Source of the DNA: Plantago ovata
Taxonomy: Eukaryota > Streptophyta > Magnoliopsida > Lamiales > Plantaginaceae
Direction of reading: 5' to 3'
Length of the DNA: 64,000 nucleotides
Assembly: GCA_028274465.1 (NCBI GenBank)
Contig: CM051458.1
Location: forward strand, 11,051,566-11,115,565
Within the stretch, counting starts at the first letter, position 1, and each line of letters opens with the position of its first letter. Shown one piece after another: positions 1 through 10,930 of the stretch. A program made the position numbers and the translations under genes. The notes under the pieces were generated by a model. It was not told where the DNA came from and did not search any database. It saw nothing but the letters and a program-made list of their open reading frames with translations.

Positions 1-1547
1 CAAAAGAACCGATAAAAATGGAAAGTAAAACCATCCGGTCCCGGACTTTTATCCAAACCACAACTCCAAACTGCCTCTTTTATTTCCTTTTCGCCGAACT
101 CCAATTCAAGATCCAATCTGTCTCCGTCTGATAATTTAGGCCACTCCAAACCGCCCAGATGCAAAAGTCGATCCGGAACACTACAGAAACGACTCATAAA
201 GTGATTGCGGACCCCATTTTTTACTTTTTCCACATCATCAACCCACACCCCATTCACCCTCAACCCTTCTAAATACTTCAATCTCCCCTTATACTCAACA
301 CACCGATGAAAAAATTTGGTATTAGCACCCCCTTCTTTAGCCCACTTTTCTTTTGCTTGAATGTACTTAATGTTGTTCTGTAACTCCAACAACTTACTCA
401 ACTGTTCTTGGACCTCTACATACTTATTCTTCCTCAATTCAACTTTCTCTCCCTCATCGGCCAGCTCCAACAGAACGCCTGCCGAGACAGGATTTTGCAT
501 CACACCATTAAGAGAATGCTGTCCAGAAACCAACAAACCTCCTAGCCCCTGTATATTCTGATTAACAGCCCCCACACCCTCATCTCCTTCCACCAAATTA
601 TCAAGATCAGCAAGCTCAGACTTTAGACAATTAATTCTCCCCTCCAATCCTCCAATATCATTGTGGAGCCAAGTTTTAATATTAATTTTCACTGCTTTAA
701 GCTTTTCTTTTAAAACAAAACCACCCCAACCTTGAACAATTGTCGATCGCCAAGTCTCCTTCACCAACTTAACAAAATTGTCATCCTTTTGCCACCCACT
801 CACATATTTAAAAGGTTTCGGACCCCAATCCTTATTCTCCGTTTTAACTAAAATAGCCGCATGGTCCGACACACTCCTCCGTAAACCAACTTGAGATAAA
901 TCTCCCCACCTATTAAGCCACCCTTTAGAGAAAAGAAATATGTCCAGTCTACTACAACACGACCCATTAGTCCTATACCACGTAAATCTTCTTCTTTGAA
1001 GAGGTAGATCCACCAAGTCAAGACTAACAATAAAGTTGTTGAAGTCCCTCATCTCTTTTTCCCAACCGCCAAATCGTAACCCTTTTCTTTCACTCGAATG
1101 TCTTACTGCATTAAAATCCCCACACACGCACCAATTATCAATCCCGCTGCCCGAGACTCGACCTTCCAATAACTTTCAGAGAGCTTCCTTCTCTGTAGTC
1201 GACTTTGGTCCATACACATTGACAATTCTAATACGTTCACCATCCCAATCGCCTTCAACTTCCAACACACCATTACTACCCCAAAAATTAACCCGATTAA
1301 AGCAAAGTTTATTCCAAATACACAGTAACCCTCCTGACAACCCTTGAGATCCACTAAACACAAAATCAAAGTCCAAATTGCCCCAAATAATTTCTACCAA
1401 CTTCCTGTCTACAGCATCTAATTTAGTTTCCTGAATGCAAATGAAATCAACCCTTTCCTTTTTAATCAACTCGGCCAGCTCCCTACGCTTAACTCCAAAC
1501 CCCTAATATTATAACTAAGCAATCTCATCATTAACCACATTAGATTG
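1..1547 (-). pseudogene. LINE ORF2, endonuclease N-terminal part (partial, frameshifted)
   Basis: The minus-strand frame starts at MRLLSYNIRGL (about 1535), the usual start of a plant LINE endonuclease/exonuclease/phosphatase domain. A frame change follows almost at once. 1469-1176 contains the catalytic-glutamate motif FICIQETKLD and IVNVYGP; 1369-1103 and 1030-848 carry pieces in other frames. The domain would nick target DNA for target-primed reverse transcription. The gene leaves the window at base 1, so the reverse transcriptase is not seen. At least two frameshifts make it non-functional. Confidence 0.7.
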
Positions 1548-3568
1548 AACGCCCAAACCACATACCGTACTGTTGCTGGTAGCTCTGTCTCTCGATTCCC
1601 ACTGCCGGAACAACCCAACGCCGCTTCTCGTTCTCCTTCCTGTAATAGCCCGATATCTATTCCATACTCCCAAAGTACCTCAGCTTCCACATCAGCCTCA
1701 AAAGTCTTCTCCAAACCACTACCACACAGCTTACCAACACCGTCTTCCTCATTATCAACGCTAACGTCTCTTTCTTCCTCGCCCAACGCCTCCAAAATTG
1801 ATTCTCGCACTGCATTCGTATCCCAGACATTAGCTTGTCTCCTTCGCCGATTTCCTACGGTCATGGTGTTAGCAGAAGATGACACCTCTTTCATCTGAAT
1901 AAAGTCTTCACTCTTATCCTTTGCATGTTGCTCAATTATTGGTAAGAAGCCAAAAGGGTCTGAATTATTTGATGTCGTTCCATCCTTATCAACCGCACAG
2001 AAAGTCTGGCTACCCAAACGCTCTTGACCAGACTTAAAGGCTTAAACAACTCCCCTATGCTCAACAAAATCCGCCTGAATCCCCACAGGCCCACTACCTT
2101 TCTCAACCGTAGCAACAAAACTCCCAACAGGAGGCCCACAATGTAGACCAGTTAATAAGTCCACTAGCCCACCACCATTCAGGCCCAAATCGCAAAACCC
2201 AGTATTCTCTCCAACCCCTCCTTCAACCGCAATATTAAGATCAATCGCATCTTCCCCAGAAACCTTATTAAAACCTCCAACACCCATATTACCATCCATA
2301 AATTCTACAACACGCTTCTCTCTTTCCAAGTTAATGGGATCTGAAGAACCATTAATCCTTCCACCACTTTCAAATTCAAACAAGTCAGTATAATCCCCAT
2401 TAGCCGAAGAATTCAAATCAGAAGGCTCAACCTCCGCCTTTTCTGAGACATCATCAGAGTTAATAACGGATTCCGACGAACTAGAATGCTCCGCTTCGGA
2501 TCCCGTACGTTGAACATCCATGAACTGAACCGTCGCTTCTTCCACCAATTTGACAGAAAATACCTCCTCATTAATTTTTAGCATAATTGATTTACGAATT
2601 AGATCAAAACACTCCGTTTCAACGCAAAGTCTTCCGCAACTAATATCTTCCCTTCGAACTGTTTCATCACTAACGTGAACCACTCTGCCTAACACACTAC
2701 CAATGGACTCAAACGTATCTGGTTTCCAAATGGAGAGCGGGACACCGTAAACATGGATCCAAACGATACGTTTAAGATTTGTAAATCCAGCGACCCAAGG
2801 ATGAAAATCAGAGAGCCCCTTAGATTTAAGGGTTGGCAAGAAAATTTCGAGTGCTTGTCCTTCCTCCTCGTTAGATGGTTCTAAAACAATCCGGTCGACA
2901 GACAATCTAGACAACTTGACGTTACTGAATTGCGCATTCATCAACCAATTATCTTCTACTTCGAACAGAGTCACAGACCTATCCAACTTGCATACCCAAC
3001 ACGTTTTTGGTCTAGCTTCCAGCACTCTGTCCGCTTCCAAACAAACCGTTCCCATCTCAAGTTGAACGTTCAACTCCTGATTAACTACTACTTCCAACTC
3101 ACGGGTTGCATCTTGCACCGGTCTTTCCTGTCGATCAGAATGAGCAAAGCCCAACTCCGGTATACTATCCAGGTTAGTACTAATGCCATTATCCGTCCTG
3201 TTCACCTTTCCCACTCCTCTGGCTGCAACCAAATAACTATCCTCCTTTCTCCTCCAAGCTTCCCTGAAAACCGTCCTCCTCGCTGGCTTTCTGGCTGGAA
3301 TTGTATTACCCGCAGGCTCTCGAAGGAATTTTGACTCGAACGCAAGAAGTTTGTGATTTCTGACCCAGCAACCCTTAACCTTCTCTAGCACTCTTCCAAA
3401 ATCGTTCAAACCTTTAAACTTAGCGAAGGCAAATCTTTTCCCCTCCTTACTAAGCTTGCTCGGAATGAAAACCTCAACAATATTACCACACCTATGGATA
3501 TTCTCCCATAACTCCTTAGCAGAAGCATCTGACGGAAAATTTGTTAAGTAAATGGAAAAACAATCCAC
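1545..3568 (-). pseudogene. LINE ORF1: RRM-domain RNA-binding protein, frameshifted
   Basis: The 508-codon frame 3568-2042 begins with an RRM: RNP2-like FSIYLTNFP near residue 4 and RNP1-like KRFAFAKF near residue 45. The central part resembles the nucleic-acid-binding segment of plant LINE ORF1 proteins, with a W-x-x-V-x-G-x-P-like stretch near residue 275. It ends in an acidic and serine-rich tail. After the stop at 2042 a second frame (2017-1545) carries what looks like the continuation of the tail, running to the ORF2 start, so a frameshift near 2030 is likely. The frame is open upstream of 3568 to about 3730 without an ATG, so the true start is unknown. The role would be RNA binding and chaperone activity in the retrotransposition particle. 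Confidence 0.7.
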
Positions 3569-3791
3569 ACCAATCGTGTTCTCAGCTGATGACTTTCTTC
3601 CCTTGCTGAAACCAGGTCTAGGATAATATGGGGGGTGGGAATGGGGGCTGAAAGGGTAGGCTCTCTGGCTATGGAGGTTAAGATTTGGTGGCCGGTGAGC
3701 GGCCGGGAACCTAGGGTTGGGTCCTAATAATAATACTAAGAAGAGTTGGTTACTTAAATTAAATCTGGACTCTGAGTCTGACTAAGTAAAA

Positions 3792-4286
3792 ATGAAAATG
3801 AAGATGATGGACGAAAATGACAGTGAAATTTTGGGACTAAAATTGCCATTTTCCCCGTCCGGTAAAAACAAGTGCAGGTACATTGGCGTTACCAGGGAAA
3901 AGCATGGCAGATACTCAGCAAGGATCAGAGACCCCATCTTGAGAAAACGTGTTTCCTTGGGGATGCATGATTATTCACCCCAAGAAGCTGCTCAGGCCTA
4001 CGCCTTCAGGAAGCGCCAAATCGAGATTTCTCTCCAAACGGGTGGCCTGGCTGCAGCTCATCCCGTTTCAACGAGGATTAAACAAAAACATCATGAGAGT
4101 AGTGTTCATACTGATGATAAACAAGTTGGTATTTTGGAGAATGTTAAACGAGTTGTTGTTGTAGTTGATGACGATGATGATTCGATGTTTGGCTACTTTA
4201 ATGGCGTCCAGATTGTTGACATTAATGGATTCATGGTCGGCGAGTTTGCCAAGATAGATGATCTCCACATCTACGACACTGATTGA
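3792..4286 (+). CDS. AP2/ERF-domain-like small protein (putative transcription factor)
   Basis: This is an uninterrupted 164-codon ORF. Residues about 28-78 match a single AP2/ERF DNA-binding domain: YIGVTREKHGRYSARIRDP for the beta strands, then RVSLGMHDYSPQEAAQAY leading into the helix. The usual family core is YRGVR...W-A-EIRD...R-W-LGTF-T-EEAA-AYD; here the strand-2 tryptophan is Y41 (RYSARI), RVWLG is RVSLG, and YRGV is YIGV, so the DNA contacts may differ. The C-terminal half has a run of valines and aspartates (about 120-131) and no recognised motif. The first of several clustered ATGs was taken as start. It could be a divergent functional ERF-like protein or a gene fragment. It lies between a LINE and a retroelement with no obvious promoter elements. 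Confidence 0.65.
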   Translation: MKMKMMDENDSEILGLKLPFSPSGKNKCRYIGVTREKHGRYSARIRDPILRKRVSLGMHDYSPQEAAQAYAFRKRQIEISLQTGGLAAAHPVSTRIKQKHHESSVHTDDKQVGILENVKRVVVVVDDDDDSMFGYFNGVQIVDINGFMVGEFAKIDDLHIYDTD

Positions 4287-4491
4287 TCATGATGGATTCT
4301 GTTTCTCAATAGGCCGGATCGATCAATGACTTGAGTGGCAAAATTCCACATACGAATCAGGGACCAGCGGCATGGATGTGTTTTGTCTTTGAATAAACGA
4401 AGTTGTTGCGTATCTCATTCCCTGGTTGTTGTATTTGTTTCCTACATGAATGAATTTTTTTGGTTGGTTAAAGAAAACACAAACATAAAGG
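4287..4491. other. 3' flank of AP2-like gene
   Basis: About 200 bases of AT-rich sequence between the AP2-like stop codon and the microsatellite. It presumably holds the 3' UTR; no clear polyadenylation signal or transposon end is recognised. Confidence 0.3.

Positions 4492-4576
<85 letters not shown>
4492..4576. repeat. (GATAAT)n/(AAT)n microsatellite, left of RLE element
   Basis: A few GATAAT units pass into about 20 uninterrupted AAT units. It directly abuts the presumed 5' side of the restriction-like-endonuclease retrotransposon, and the same triplet in the same strand phase follows that element at 8220-8301. Confidence 0.9.
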
Positions 4577-4578
<2 letters not shown>

Positions 4579-7500
4579 CCTTCCTGGCGTGATTCGATCG
4601 GCGCATCAAAGATGGGAAATTGGAGAACCATGCGATGATTCGGTGGATGAAAAGCAAGAATCATAATAATTTTGGAAACCATATACGATCAATCAACACG
4701 GAGAATCTTTTTTTGATGAATGTGGCGGACGATTATTTTCAAGGATGGAGGAGATCTACATGGCTTTTTAGAAGGATCATATTCAATTCTTTGATCGGCT
4801 ATTCAAATCATCTTTGCACGGTGCTTCCTGGAATGGCTGATCAATTCATCTACGTTCTTGTTGCCGCAGTCTTCGTTCGGGTTTAGTTCTTGTCCCTGTC
4901 TTCTTTATTGTGTCAGTTTGGGTTTCATAATTTTATGGGTACTGTTCCTGGCCTTGTTGGTTTTTTCTTTTTCTTTTGTGTGCCCTGTTTTTCGCGTGGT
5001 TTGATTTGGTTGTTTATTAAATGCCTGAGGTTGTGCGGTTTCATTGTCCGTTTGTTGGACTTTTTGAGTGTCAGGACGGCAGTGGAAATGGTCTTACTAG
5101 TAGTTCTTTAATTATCCACATGCGTGATCGCCATTTTCGTGGTGAGGCACAGGTTGTCACACGTAATGCTCTTGCTACTAGTTTGCCTGTTTATCTGTCT
5201 GCTGAAGCTACTTTGAGGTGGATGGGTCGTTGGCTGTGTGGGATTTGTCTTACTACTCATACAGTTCGTGCGCGGTGTCGACATGACCGTAACAATGTTG
5301 TGGAGGCTCCTGATAGTGGTGATGGTGTGGTTCGTTTCACTATGTTTGACATCCCTGTACCTCGCTCTTCGGATGCTTCTTCGCCTGCTAGTATTGGTGT
5401 GCCTGATACTCAGGGTTTTTCGCTGGCTTCTCTTGATGCTTTGTTGGCTAAGGGGTTACGTACTGTCAAGTCGATCCCTCCTAAGTGTCGCCTGGGGTTT
5501 TCGCGTGTTTTGAAGGGGGCTTTGGATTCTGTGGTTTCTTCTCCAGATGACCTTTCCTGTTGGATTCGTTTGCTTGCGCTACCTCTTTGTACGCTGAGGA
5601 CTTTTTCTCCGAGGAGTAGTCTTGAGTGTAGGGCAGTTGTTAGGCGACAGCGTCAGGAGGAGTGCATTACTTATGCCCTTCGTACTTGGGACGCCGCTGG
5701 GGGTAGTTTACAACTGCTTCGTGACACTTTGGCCGCGGATACGCCTTCTTTTCGTCAGGAGTCAGATCCAGATTTGGGTGAAGCCAATATTCGACAGTGT
5801 CTCAGGAAGGTAAGTGATGGGCATTATTCTGCAGCTGTTCGGGTTCTTTCTTCCTCTGGTGTTGCTCCTTATTCGGTTGATACTCTGGAGGCTTTGAAGG
5901 AAAAGTACCCTTCTGCTCCTTCCCCTATCTTGCCTCCTTTACTGGCTGGTCTTTGTCCCCTTTCTGCCTCCAGTACTACTGTCAGAGATATGATTCGTAG
6001 TTTCCCTCGAGGAACCTCCTGTGGTCGAGATGGTCTGCGAGCTCAACACTTATTGGATTGTCTGGGCGGTGCTGTTGTTGCTCTCTCGGATGATTTGATC
6101 ACCTCGGGTGGTTCATCTTTTCTTGGAGGGTAAGTGCCCGCATGTTTTGGGTGAGTATATTGCTAGTGCTCCCCTCACTCCGCTGGTTAAGTCGGGTGGC
6201 GGTTTACGTCCTATTGCTGTCGGTACTGTTTGGCGTCGCCTGGTCTCTAAGGTGGGTGTTGTTTTGGTTGGCCCCTCTTTATCTGGGTATTTTGACGGTC
6301 TTCAATTTGGTGTTGGGGTACCTTGTGGCGGTGAGGCTATTCTTCACGCCTTGAGTCGGCTAGTGGAGGCGAGAGGCAGTGAGGTGGGCTTGACCATGTT
6401 GTTAGTTGACTTTCAGAATGCTTTCAACATGGTCGATCGTGAGGTTCTGTTGCTTGAGGTTCGTCGTCGTTGCCCCGGTCTTTCCCGTTGGGTTGAGTTC
6501 TGTTATTCCAGTCCGGCCAGGTTGTACTATGGGGAGCACATTCTTTGGTCTAGTCAGGGGGTCCAGCAGGGCGATCCTTTGGGTCGTCTTCTTTTTGCTT
6601 TGGTTTTACACCCGTTGGTTTGTAAGAACATAGATTTTTTTGACTTATCCTTGCAGGCTTGGTATTTGGATGACGGCACCATTGTCGGAGATACCTTAGT
6701 TGTGGGAAAGGTTTTAGAGATGATCTTGGTGGACGGCCCACGTTCTGGACTTCACCTCAATGTTCACAAGACTGAGATTTTTTGGCCTCTAGAAGATCCG
6801 AGGAGTAGGATTCCTGGTGTTTTTCCTCCTTCTATCGCCAGGCCACTCCGTGGGGTCAAAGTTCTCGGGGGTTCGGTTAGTGTGTGCCCTGGTTTCAACA
6901 GTGAGCTTGTGGTGAAGAGGGTGAATAAGACTATCGAGCTTATGGACTCTGTCGCGAAGCTTAATGATCCGCAGTGTGAGTTGTTGCTGCTTCGTGCTTG
7001 TACGGGCATTTCGAAGCTCTATTTTACTTTGCGCACTTGCCCTCCCGTTTTCTTTCAGTCGGCCCAGTTTTCTTTTGATCGAGCTCTCAGATCCTCCTTG
7101 GAGCGTATTGTTACGGCGTCGGGTCCCGGTTTTGGTGATTGGCAGTGGCGTCTTGCTACTTTGCCCTTTTCTTTTGGGGGGCTTGGTGTTTATTCTGCTA
7201 TGGATGTTCACCATTATGCCTTCGTTGCTTCTCGCCTTTAGTCTGCTGGTTTGCAGGCTAAGCTTCTGTGTCCTTCTGGTGTCACTTCTCTTGGACCTGC
7301 TTTTGATGGTGCCCGGTCTTTGTTTGTTGAGACCACAGGTTCTGACCTTTTGAGTAACCCCAGTGAGATCGCTGCCCCAAGACTTATGAAAAGACTGGCA
7401 GATATATATTTCACGAAGGTTGCTGCTTCTGTGGAATCTGTTTTCTCTTTATCCCCACGTCAGGTAGCTCTTTGGAAGTCTCAGCAAGGTGCCCATTCTT

Positions 7501-8219
7501 CTGATTGGTTGCGTGTAGTTCCTATTTCTGATTTGGGGCAGACAATGAACGGGAGGACTTACAGGTGTGTTCTGGGTTATCGGCTTGGTGTTGCATTGTT
7601 TCCGGTGTCCTTGCCCTGCTCTTCTTGCTCTCGGGTTTTTGATGGAGATGTGTTTGGTGATCATGCGGTGTCATGTGCTGGGGTGGTGGGTATCAAACAC
7701 CGACATAACCTCGTTCGAGACACTCTCTTGGATGTCTGTTTCCGGTCTGGCATTTCTGCTGGTAAAGAAGTGGATATTGGTTTGAGCGGCGGGAGTGATA
7801 GGTCCCTCCGTCCTGCAGACTTGCTCCTTTATGCTTGGGATAGGGGACGGGATGTGTGTGTGGATCTGACCGGGTCTTCCCCTTTGACCCGGTCTGGGTT
7901 GGTGGACTTTGTGCCTGGACATGCGGTTTCTGATGCTGCCAAGCGCAAGTGTGCGAAGTATCGGGACTTGTGTGCAGCTAAGGGATATGGATTCCTTCCT
8001 TTTTCTTTCTTGACATTTGGGGAGTTCGATGTTGATGCTGTTGAGTTGCTTGTTAGAGTTCGGGGTTTCGCTTTGGCTTAGGATACTGGAGCGCGTGCTG
8101 CTCATCATATTTTCCATAGGATTAGTTTTGCTATTGCTAAGGGAGTGGGAGCCCAGCTTGTTTCTCGGCTGCCCACTAATTTTGTGTAAACTTTCTTTGT
8201 TTTTGATTTATTGAATTCC
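4577..8219 (+). mobile_element. Non-LTR retrotransposon with restriction-like endonuclease (R2/R4/Dong-like architecture)
   Basis: A single long coding region (5021-8189) reads N-terminal zinc fingers, reverse transcriptase, then a C-terminal CCHC motif and PD-(D/E)XK-like endonuclease. That is the order of RLE-type site-specific non-LTR elements (R2, R4, Dong, NeSL groups), not of the APE-type L1 elements elsewhere in the window. There is no LTR. It is flanked on both sides by (TAA)n. Borders are inferred from the microsatellite edges: the 445-base leader is unverified and the 3' end is taken at the end of the non-repetitive 3' UTR. Base composition is clearly richer in G, T and C than the neighbours. 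Confidence 0.7.
5021..8189 (+). pseudogene. Retrotransposon polyprotein: zinc fingers, reverse transcriptase, restriction-like endonuclease
   Basis: The first frame (5021-6133) starts with C2H2-like finger residues (HCP...C...HMRDRH) and a second C-x2-C...C-x-H cluster at about residues 7-90, then a long linker and SFPRGTSCGRDGLRAQH, which leads into the RT. A frame change near 6110-6130 passes to 6108-7241, with RT blocks RPIAVG, LLVDFQNAFN, QGVQQGDPLG and catalytic YLDDG (about 6663-6677). An in-frame TAG at 7239-7241 and another at 8079-8081 break the third part, which runs in the same frame to a TAA at 8187-8189. The third part holds C-x2-C-x10-H-x4-C (7615-7680) and RPAD...W...GRDVCVDLT (about 7810-7872), the expected place of the endonuclease core. 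The start codon is the first in-frame ATG before the finger. Damage is slight, so it is probably a recent insertion. Confidence 0.75.
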
Positions 8220-8247
8220 ATAATAATAATAATAATAAAAAAAAAAA

Positions 8248-8301
<54 letters not shown>
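8220..8301. repeat. (TAA)n microsatellite with central A13, right of RLE element
   Basis: Structure is about five TAA units, a run of 13 A, then about 17 more AAT units. It may be the retrotransposon's own A-rich/TAA tail, the right half of a target microsatellite, or both. Confidence 0.9.
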
Positions 8302-8302
<1 letters not shown>

Positions 8303-8525
8303 CGAAGCTATATTGTATATAGAAGTCGTGTCAGACGGAGATTGTGATTTGTTAATTCAATGGTAAGATGTTGTTCATAGTGGTTATGGTGTTGATGAGA
8401 CCTGCATTCATTGGACTAGGATTGGTGGCGGTTTATGTAATTATCTTTATATGCAGTATACAATCGGTAAAAATGGGAAAGGGAATTTGTGTTCTTTGTG
8501 CCTAGGGTAGTTATGATCCTCGAAG
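8302..8525. other. Unclassified spacer
   Basis: About 220 bases with no coding frame or repeat that I recognise, between the TAA tract and a CACTA-like terminus. Confidence 0.3.
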
Positions 8526-10089
8526 CACTACAACAAGAAAAGGTTTATAGCACGCTTTTAAAGCGTGACATATAGTAAAAAAGTGTAGTGAAAAGTATAT
8601 AACACGATTATAAAGCGTAGCAGTGTCGTGGCATAAAAAGCCATGGTAAAATAATTAGGCTAAAATCACCGTGGTATAAAGTCTTTTGCTGCTACGCTTA
8701 GGAAGCGTGGTATAAAACCATGACTAATTTTTACATCAATGCACATTTCTCCTCTATTTTCCAATATATGAAACAGAATATGTATGATAAAATTCAAATG
8801 TAATTCATGATGAACACCATAAATGAAACTGAAAATTCAACATTAGGACAAAAGATGGATTCAAATCCATTACGACGTATACTTAATAAATCCATCGAGG
8901 ACACAATTTAGATTAACAACTAACACTACTTGTCATCAATTCATGGCATATACTAGACAAAATATGATCAACAAGATCATTATGTTAATTAACAAATCCA
9001 CCAGGTTATAACAACAAAACATTTCCAACTCCCTCAAATTCAAATTATAAAATATGCCGCTTCCTGAAGTCCAGCCGATCAATTTCTCACATCCAGTCTT
9101 GCTGCTCAAGTGCAGTCTTCAAACTTCAGATCATGTTGACCTGTTTGAAACAGTTGGAAATGAAACGAATACTACTAAAGAGTAAAAACCAGAAATGTGA
9201 AAGATACAATATAAGCAATGGCAAATAATATTTTTCTGAAGATATATAGCAAAATTACTGCATAAATGCAACAACAAAGTAGAACTTCCAAATGCAGACA
9301 GTGTCATCGTATATGAATATGAGTATACAATTCTAAACTGGCATCCAATAGGCAACTAAATTCTGGTGCATACACACAAATTCACAGCTTCAGTTTAAAC
9401 CAACACTTCAATGTAATCTCTTACCAAGCTCGTAGCATTCCCTTTGTTGGATAAATCCATCGACTCATAAACAATCATGCAACAAGACCTAAAGCACCAA
9501 AACAAATCATGACACACCTGGAACATATTAAAAAATGATTATAGCTTCTTGAAGCAAAATGAAACATATAACACACTTGGCAACCCAAATAAAAGTAACC
9601 AAGTTAAAGAAGCAGATCACTCACCCAGACCTGGAGTATCCCTAAACTGCTAGGGTAGAGTAACCTGGTGGTGTATTAATCATTGTTCATCATTGTCATC
9701 AAAATCAGATCCATCTCCGTAAGCCATATCAGTAACAGCTGCATCTCTGACTCTATGAGGGCTCCCATTTGAGCACGCTCTCTATCACACTTTTCTACGT
9801 TACAACTGCACCATAAAAGAGGGTTTACCTTATCAATCTTCAGTAACTCACCTGTAGGGATATTCACCTATTTAAACTCCTAATTTTGATACCATTTATC
9901 TTTATTTACCATTTATCTTCATTAACTTGTGTAATTTGCAAAACTGTCCAGAAATGCCTTTAACTTGGATTTTATTTAAAAAATGCCACCAAGTTGTAGT
10001 TGTGTTATCATTTTTAATTAAGCGTTTCTTGTCATTTTATAGACCACGCTTTAAAAGGGTTGCATATGAGTATAAAACCGTGATATAAG
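8526..10089. mobile_element. CACTA-like non-autonomous element (right end interrupted)
   Basis: It begins CACTACAACAAGAAAAGG, the CACTA superfamily terminus. Subterminal motifs containing AAAGCGTG, in both orientations, recur through 8550-8715 and reappear near 10040-10085 (CCACGCTTTAAAAGG, AAAACCGTGATATAAGC). The interior is AT-rich without a transposase. A minus-strand open stretch at 9676-9870 ends in an acidic tail and might be a captured exon, but I cannot name it. The right terminus is missing because a LINE fragment begins at 10090; a faint degenerate end (TTTTGTTGTTGTGAG near 10870) may lie beyond that LINE. Confidence 0.55.
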
Positions 10090-10093
10090 CATA

Positions 10094-10132
<39 letters not shown>

Positions 10133-10812
10133 TTTTTAACTATGCGAGATCTTCTCGTTACGATTCTCAAAAATAGTTTAGTACAATAGGTTGACAAAAA
10201 GTCCAGACCATCCTCAATCACCTAAATGTGCCTACAGCAAAACGAAAACAGTAAACCAAAATAAAGCAAATGTAAAAAGGCAGCAGCTGTCCAGGAGGTA
10301 TGCTTCAGTCGAATATTAGTCTGTGGACAGGTTCTTGCAACCTGGGAAACATTGTACTGCGTTGAACAATCTTCTCAATAACGCTGGTCCCAACCTCATA
10401 CAAATCACCCGCTTTCTGTTGGAATATATGGCTTCATTACGTGCCATCCAAATCTTGTATACACATTCCGCAATAAGTCCCTTGAGTAGTTTTGGTTTCA
10501 ACCCTTTACCTCTAGCTCTGCGCGCCAAAGCAGCCACCCCGCTGTCCCAGTCGATCCAAGGCTGCGCTGAATTAATCCACTGTAAAACACGGTCCAAGAC
10601 TGACCTTGTCCGTGCATAACCAAAGAACAAATGCTCTGCGCTCTCCGAATCATCACAAAAACAACATTTTCCATCAGTTAGGATCCCAAAATATTGCAAT
10701 CGATCTTTGGTCGCTAATCTTTTGTTTAGACACGGCCACAAGATAAAAATGGCCCGTGGTCGTGCCATATTCTTTATAACCAGGTCACGCCAGACCCTAT
10801 ATTTGCAGACAA
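10090..10812 (-). mobile_element. 5'-truncated LINE fragment (zf-RVT region)
   Basis: The minus-strand ORF 10768-10316, extended upstream to about 10810, reads YRVWRDLVIKNMARPRAIFILW then LNKRLATKDRLQYFGI and C-x2-C...H-L-F, the zf-RVT module at the end of plant LINE ORF2. The 3' tail appears on the plus strand as (ATT)n followed by T7 at 10090-10137. The element is only about 0.7 kb and inserted at the right part of the CACTA-like element. Confidence 0.75.
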
Positions 10813-10930
10813 AAAGTTGATATTGACCGAGGATATAGTATACATTGAGCTATGGATCGTACGAGTTGTTTTGTTGTTGTGAGCATAAGCTTATGTCTAG
10901 GGAAAGATCGAGTAGTTTAAGGATAGGTGA

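Larger units (their letters stand above)
1..3735 (-). mobile_element. LINE (L1 type, RRM-containing ORF1), truncated by window edge
   Basis: On the minus strand this reads ORF1 (RRM protein) followed by the start of ORF2 (apurinic-like endonuclease), so the 5' end lies on the right near 3735 and the reverse transcriptase would lie left of base 1. An RRM at the N terminus of ORF1 is the hallmark of the BNR-type L1 subclade first described in beet; assigning this copy to it is an inference from domain order. Frameshifts in ORF1 and ORF2 show it is dead. The right boundary is approximate because the open frame continues upstream without an ATG into a TAA-rich stretch. Confidence 0.8.

Noticed and set aside
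4323..4682. Minus-strand ORFs with poly-leucine or poly-tyrosine
   Set aside because: They are translations of the AAT/GATAAT microsatellite.
10864..10883. Right terminus of the CACTA-like element beyond the LINE fragment
   Set aside because: TTTTGTTGTTGTGAG is only loosely similar to the expected TTTTCTTGTTGTAGTG and has no matching 3-bp duplication.
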